Below, piece after piece: positions 60,027 to 64,000 of a DNA stretch of 64,000 nt. A program made the position numbers and the translations under genes. The notes under the pieces are model-generated. The model saw only the letters and a list, made by a program, of their open reading frames with translations. It was not told the DNA's origin and ran no database searches. Each line of letters begins with the position of its first letter. The first letter of the stretch is position 1. The stretch comes from Pratylenchus scribneri (taxonomy: Eukaryota > Nematoda > Chromadorea > Rhabditida > Pratylenchidae): assembly GCA_030063045.1 (NCBI GenBank), contig JAQSEB010000173.1:868001-932000 (forward strand), given 5' to 3'.

Positions 60027-60759
60027 AAGAAATTTTTGGAATTAAATTTAAATACAATACATTATTTAGTTAATTTGTAAGGCATTTAAAGATATCCAAT
60101 TGAATAGGTTTTTTTCAAATCCTAAACAACAAAATATATTCTCCCGACACACTTTCAACTCTAAGTTAAGAAAGCAGAATAGAAAATATAATTAAAATAA
60201 AATTTTAAAAAATATAAAAAATTAATATAGAAAAAATATTCAATGAAAATAATATATTTATAATGAAAAAATTTCAAAAAGTCAAATAATGCAGAAAAAA
60301 TAAAAATTTATTTAAAGTAAATAAAAATTCAATAATTTGAACAAAAAATATAAATATAAAAATAGTTAATATATGGAGTTGGTTAAAAACAAAATCTAAT
60401 TATTTTCAATATATATGTATTGTATATTAAAAATTAAAAAAAATATAAAACAATGGTAATAAAATTGAAGCTAATTTTAATAAAATTTAAAATAGAGTTA
60501 AATCAATTTAAAATAATGAATTAGTTCATTTATTACTTATATTTATTCAAAAAATAATAAAAAAATTAAATCAGATATTTAAAAAATACATTATTAAAAT
60601 ATATAAAATTAATTTAAAAAGTTTATGGAATGATATAATTAAATTTATCATAGAATGTATTGACTCGATTGAACAAAATTTAAAAAAAAACATATAAAAT
60701 TCAATAAATAAATTTAGAATGACTCGTATAATGTTGGCAAAAAATTCTGATTTTCACAC
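60027..60759. other. AT-rich intergenic DNA
   Basis: Nothing recognised. Confidence 0.6.
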
Positions 60760-60778
60760 ATTTATTTATCTCAATCCC

Positions 60779-60888
60779 GGAATTAGCATTGTCTAATTGC
60801 CATCCGAATTTCACACATTGCACTCACATAATTTGGCCTGAACCGAAATTAGCATTGCCTAATTGCCAACCCAATTTTCTCATTTGTC
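60779..60888. repeat. two-copy repeat, ~66-bp period
   Basis: AATTAGCATTGTCTAATTGC (from 60781) and AATTAGCATTGCCTAATTGC (from 60847) head two ~40-bp related copies. They lie at the start of a GC-richer island (60750-61200) whose function is unknown. Confidence 0.7.
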
Positions 60889-61136
60889 CGGATCATTTCG
60901 TCGTTCAAATAAACCCAATCAAATCCCAATTAATAACTGCATTGCCAGTTATTATTCAGCCCTAATTGAGTTTGTCTTAAAGCAATTGATCAATTTTGGA
61001 TATTGTTGAGTGATTGGTAAAGGACATTGTTCCTATCCCAAAATTTACCCTAATTTAATCCTCGACAAGGAAATATTTACATGGCATTGACCCTACATGA
61101 AGCAGATTGTCTTTTCTTCTGGAAAAGAATGTGGGA

Positions 61137-61253
61137 ATGGCGTTTTATGTGAAAGTGCCCGAAGCAATATATAGGAGATTAGGAAATGAGCTGATTGTTG
61201 ATGAAAATTATAAGCTATTATTTTTAGTTTTTAAGAATGCAATTTTATACTAA
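61137..61253 (+). CDS. possible small ORF or terminal exon, unknown
   Basis: A 38-codon ATG frame, starting MAFYVKVPEAIYRRLGNELI, that stays open ten codons upstream (LSFLLEKNVG). The composition is good and it lies at the end of the 60.75-61.2 kb GC-richer island. It could be the last exon of an unrecognised gene or a relic. Confidence 0.25.
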   Translation: MAFYVKVPEAIYRRLGNELIVDENYKLLFLVFKNAILY

Positions 61254-63230
61254 ATTAAAATACCACTATTTAATTAATGATCATAAAAGTAGAAGAAAAT
61301 ATAATTATATAAAAATTTAAAAAAATATTATCATCCAATTACCATCAATAATCAATTCAAATTAGTAGAAGAAATAATTTAAATTTACTTTAAATTATTA
61401 AACACTAATTATTTTGGTAAAAAAATAATTCATATTTATTTTTATAAATTAATATTAAACTAAAAAAACTTTTTCTTTAAATAATATATCGAGTTAAAAA
61501 ATTAAAAATAGTTAAAAAAAATTTAAAAAAACCAAATTAATTTAAAAACATAATTCATAAAGACTAAATTAAATTTTATACTTAACATATCTAATCCTTA
61601 TATATAGCATTAAATTAGATGTTAAAATCTCTCATTTTGATTTAAAATAGACTCTTTTCAAATAAATCTAAATAATTTATTTTCCGAGATCGGAGAAAAA
61701 TAATATCTAATAATTATAAAGTGGAAAAAAACTTAATTAGCTTGCAAAAATCATATAATTAATTATATCTGAAGTCCCCAGGGCAAGATGGGCTTACAGG
61801 GTAAACAATTTAAAATAATTCAATTTTCTACTAAATTTAATAATTTTTAGGGAAATCTAGAATTGGATTTTACTGAGGATATTCTTGAACATATCGATCT
61901 TCAATTTCATATCAAAATTTTTAAATTAATTAAACTATTTAAAAGTTAGAAAAAAACAATTACTCAAATAATATCAATTACTATGTTAATAAAAATCCTA
62001 TCACCATATTGCATCAAGAAATGATTTGCACTAATAAATTTCAGATTCGAGTATTATTTGGAAAAATAAAAAAAATGTTTATATATAAAAAAAAGTGCAA
62101 AATTATAGCAGATAAAAATTTAAATAAAATATTCATAGAAAAATTAAATGATTCTAATTTTATAAATTATTAATTTATAAAATAAAATGATATAAAAATA
62201 CTTTTTACAAAGATTTGAAAAAATAAGTATAAAATATTTAAAAACAAAAAATTTTTATATTATTATTATAAAAATTAAAAATATAACAAAGACGAATTGA
62301 GATTAAAAATAAAAAAAAACGGAAAAGACGATTATATGAAAGTAGTTGAAAAACTAAATGATTGGGATTAAATAAATAATAAAATTGGCATTTTATAATT
62401 GATTGATGAAAATTATTATAATATTAAAACAATATTAAATTCGTATTTATATAATAGAATAAATTTGATAATATTATAGAGAAATTACATAATTTTCAAA
62501 ATGTGAAAAAAATTTAATATTAAATAAAATTAATCTTAGCAATAAAAATTATTGATAGATGAAACAGTAATATTGATTTCTTCAGAAAATTCTGACCATA
62601 AATCCAAATTCAAGAAGGCTTATTATTTTTGTAATATTAAATTAATAAAAAATCCAAGCAAGTTATTTATTTTTGCAAATAGAATATCGAAATTAATAAA
62701 GAAATATTATTAAGAATTATAAAAAAATTATATTTAACTTAAAATATATCATTGAAAATAAATAAAATTAAAAAATCTATTTTGATTTAAAAAAATGTAA
62801 ACATATTAATAAATTAAAATTATTAAAAAGTAGACGATAAATAAATAATATAATCGAATAAAAATTTAATAAATAAAAATATAAATGAAATAAATAATAA
62901 ATTCCAATCTGAAAGGAATGATTTGGGAATTTGGGGTAAATTGATAAATTAAGAAGCAATCATATGCAAATTTATTTTAAGTTTTTACCTGGTTAAAAAA
63001 TTTATAATGATATATTTTTCAAGATGGATTTTGCATATTTGTATATTGATTTCATATTTTGATCAAAGATAAAATAAAACTTGATAGATTTTTTTAATAT
63101 CTTTATGATTATCTTTGAATAAAAATAAATCTATGTTATGATATGTTTATTCAGAATAGATTTTATTCAATTTCTAGAACAATATAATTACAAGATTAAA
63201 AAAAAAGAATTACCAAAATTAAAAAATTGA
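61254..63230. other. AT-rich intergenic DNA
   Basis: No supported gene. A small patch at 61770-61805 (CCCCAGGGCAAGATGGGCTT) has no recognisable context. The frame 62777-62959 (minus) is low-complexity and judged chance. Confidence 0.6.
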
Positions 63231-63380
63231 AATTTTATCAAATTCAATAAAATAATTTTTAAAATATTCTTATATTTTATAAGATATGAGCTTGATGAAA
63301 TAACAATTAGAGCCGCTTTTGAGTTAGTCAGATTGGAAAAAGTTAGACGAAAAATCAAACGAGGAAGAATTCAATACTAA
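63231..63380 (+). CDS. possible exon, unknown
   Basis: A 49-codon open frame. Its second half (ELDEITIRAAFELVRLEKVR, then RKIKRGRIQY) is strongly amphipathic and basic, like a coiled or helical exon end. It follows an acceptor-like TATAAG at 63278-63283 and ends at TAA 63378-63380. No ATG lies upstream in frame. Confidence 0.25.
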   Translation, partial: NFIKFNKIIFKIFLYFIRYELDEITIRAAFELVRLEKVRRKIKRGRIQY

Positions 63381-64000
63381 ATTAAGAGCTGGTCTCCGGG
63401 ATAAATCAGAAGTTAATTTAAAACCCTTTAATAAAAATCAATAGATCCAACAATTTTGGAAAAAAAATTTTCATAAAAATTATAAAAAATCGAAAAAATT
63501 TAAGGCCTAATTTTAATATAACAATACATGAAATCATGAGAATTTTAAATTAAATTTTTTAATAATAATTGTTATATAAGAAAATTTCTTGTCATTGTAA
63601 AAGTAGTTTTTATAATTAATATATAAAAATATATCGTCAAAATAAATTATTTTTGAAAAAATAAAAATAGTTTTTTTATTAATGGAGAATGGAACAAATT
63701 AATATGATTAATTATTATTTTTCCTAAATAACATTCATCATTGGGTTAATTAATGACTTGGCAGTTCATTAAAAATCCATAATAAAATAACAGATAATTT
63801 TACAAAATATCTAAAATAAAAATTCCGACTAAGAAATTAAAAATTTATTGAAAAAATTAAATTAAAAAATGATTATAAAATAAATTCTTTTAAAATCAGT
63901 GAATTGCTTCTAATTAAAAAAAAGATTAAATGGTAATAAAATTTTTTATATATGCTTTATAATTCAATTAAAAATAAATAAAATTTTAATGCGATAATTC
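63381..64000. other. AT-rich intergenic DNA
   Basis: Nothing recognised up to the window end. Confidence 0.6.

Noticed and set aside
62777..62959. Minus-strand 60-codon frame
   Set aside because: Leu/Phe/Tyr-rich low-complexity product from AT-rich DNA.

Overview
The window looks like nuclear DNA of a nematode, and a very AT-rich plant-parasitic tylenchid such as a root-knot nematode would fit. The evidence is the low GC background, introns of 42-46 bases, a FLYWCH-MULE transposase of the kind common in nematodes, and minisatellites plus MITE/SINE-like elements. The genus is an inference. There is no sign of bacterial gene organisation, CRISPR, rRNA or an intact tRNA.

Almost all recognisable coding sequence lies in one more GC-rich block at about 3.3-11.3 kb. 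From left to right it holds: a GC-rich 15-bp satellite array (3.32-3.57 kb); a small minus-strand gene for a putative secreted protein whose frame is cut by one stop codon (4.11-4.64 kb); a 100-bp inverted-repeat element (4.83-4.93 kb); a 42-bp tandem repeat (5.29-5.50 kb); a plus-strand, seven-exon FLYWCH/MULE transposase (5.55-7.83 kb) with a 27-bp minisatellite filling one intron; and, tail to tail with it, a 3.4-kb minus-strand reading frame (11.25-7.86 kb). That frame encodes an unusual chain: unknown N-terminal region, NADAR domain, Gld2/TUT-type nucleotidyltransferase, and a membrane-anchored, cysteine-bearing region resembling a retroelement or viral envelope ectodomain. It is broken by two in-frame TAG codons and one frameshift, so it is probably a decayed gene or endogenous element. 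Its catalytic motifs remain intact. The MULE and the chimeric gene may belong to one composite mobile element, because related TTTGGTGA-type sequences lie outside both, but this is unproven.

The other ~52 kb is AT-rich non-coding DNA. It holds a clear hAT-type MITE with an exact 8-bp target-site duplication (35.53-36.11 kb), a pair of inverted GGCCCC satellite arrays (32.85-33.57 kb), a 121-bp near-perfect palindrome (19.73 kb), a hairpin-rich tRNA-promoter-containing element (43.3-43.97 kb), a second tRNA-like SINE candidate (48.74-49.1 kb) and two pairs of diverged dispersed repeats. A few stop-free, relatively GC-rich stretches may be exons or exon relics of unrecognised genes (2.9, 16.0, 24.2, 29.5, 41.0, 41.5, 49.2, 57.3, 59.7, 61.1 and 63.3 kb). 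None of these was identified by family.
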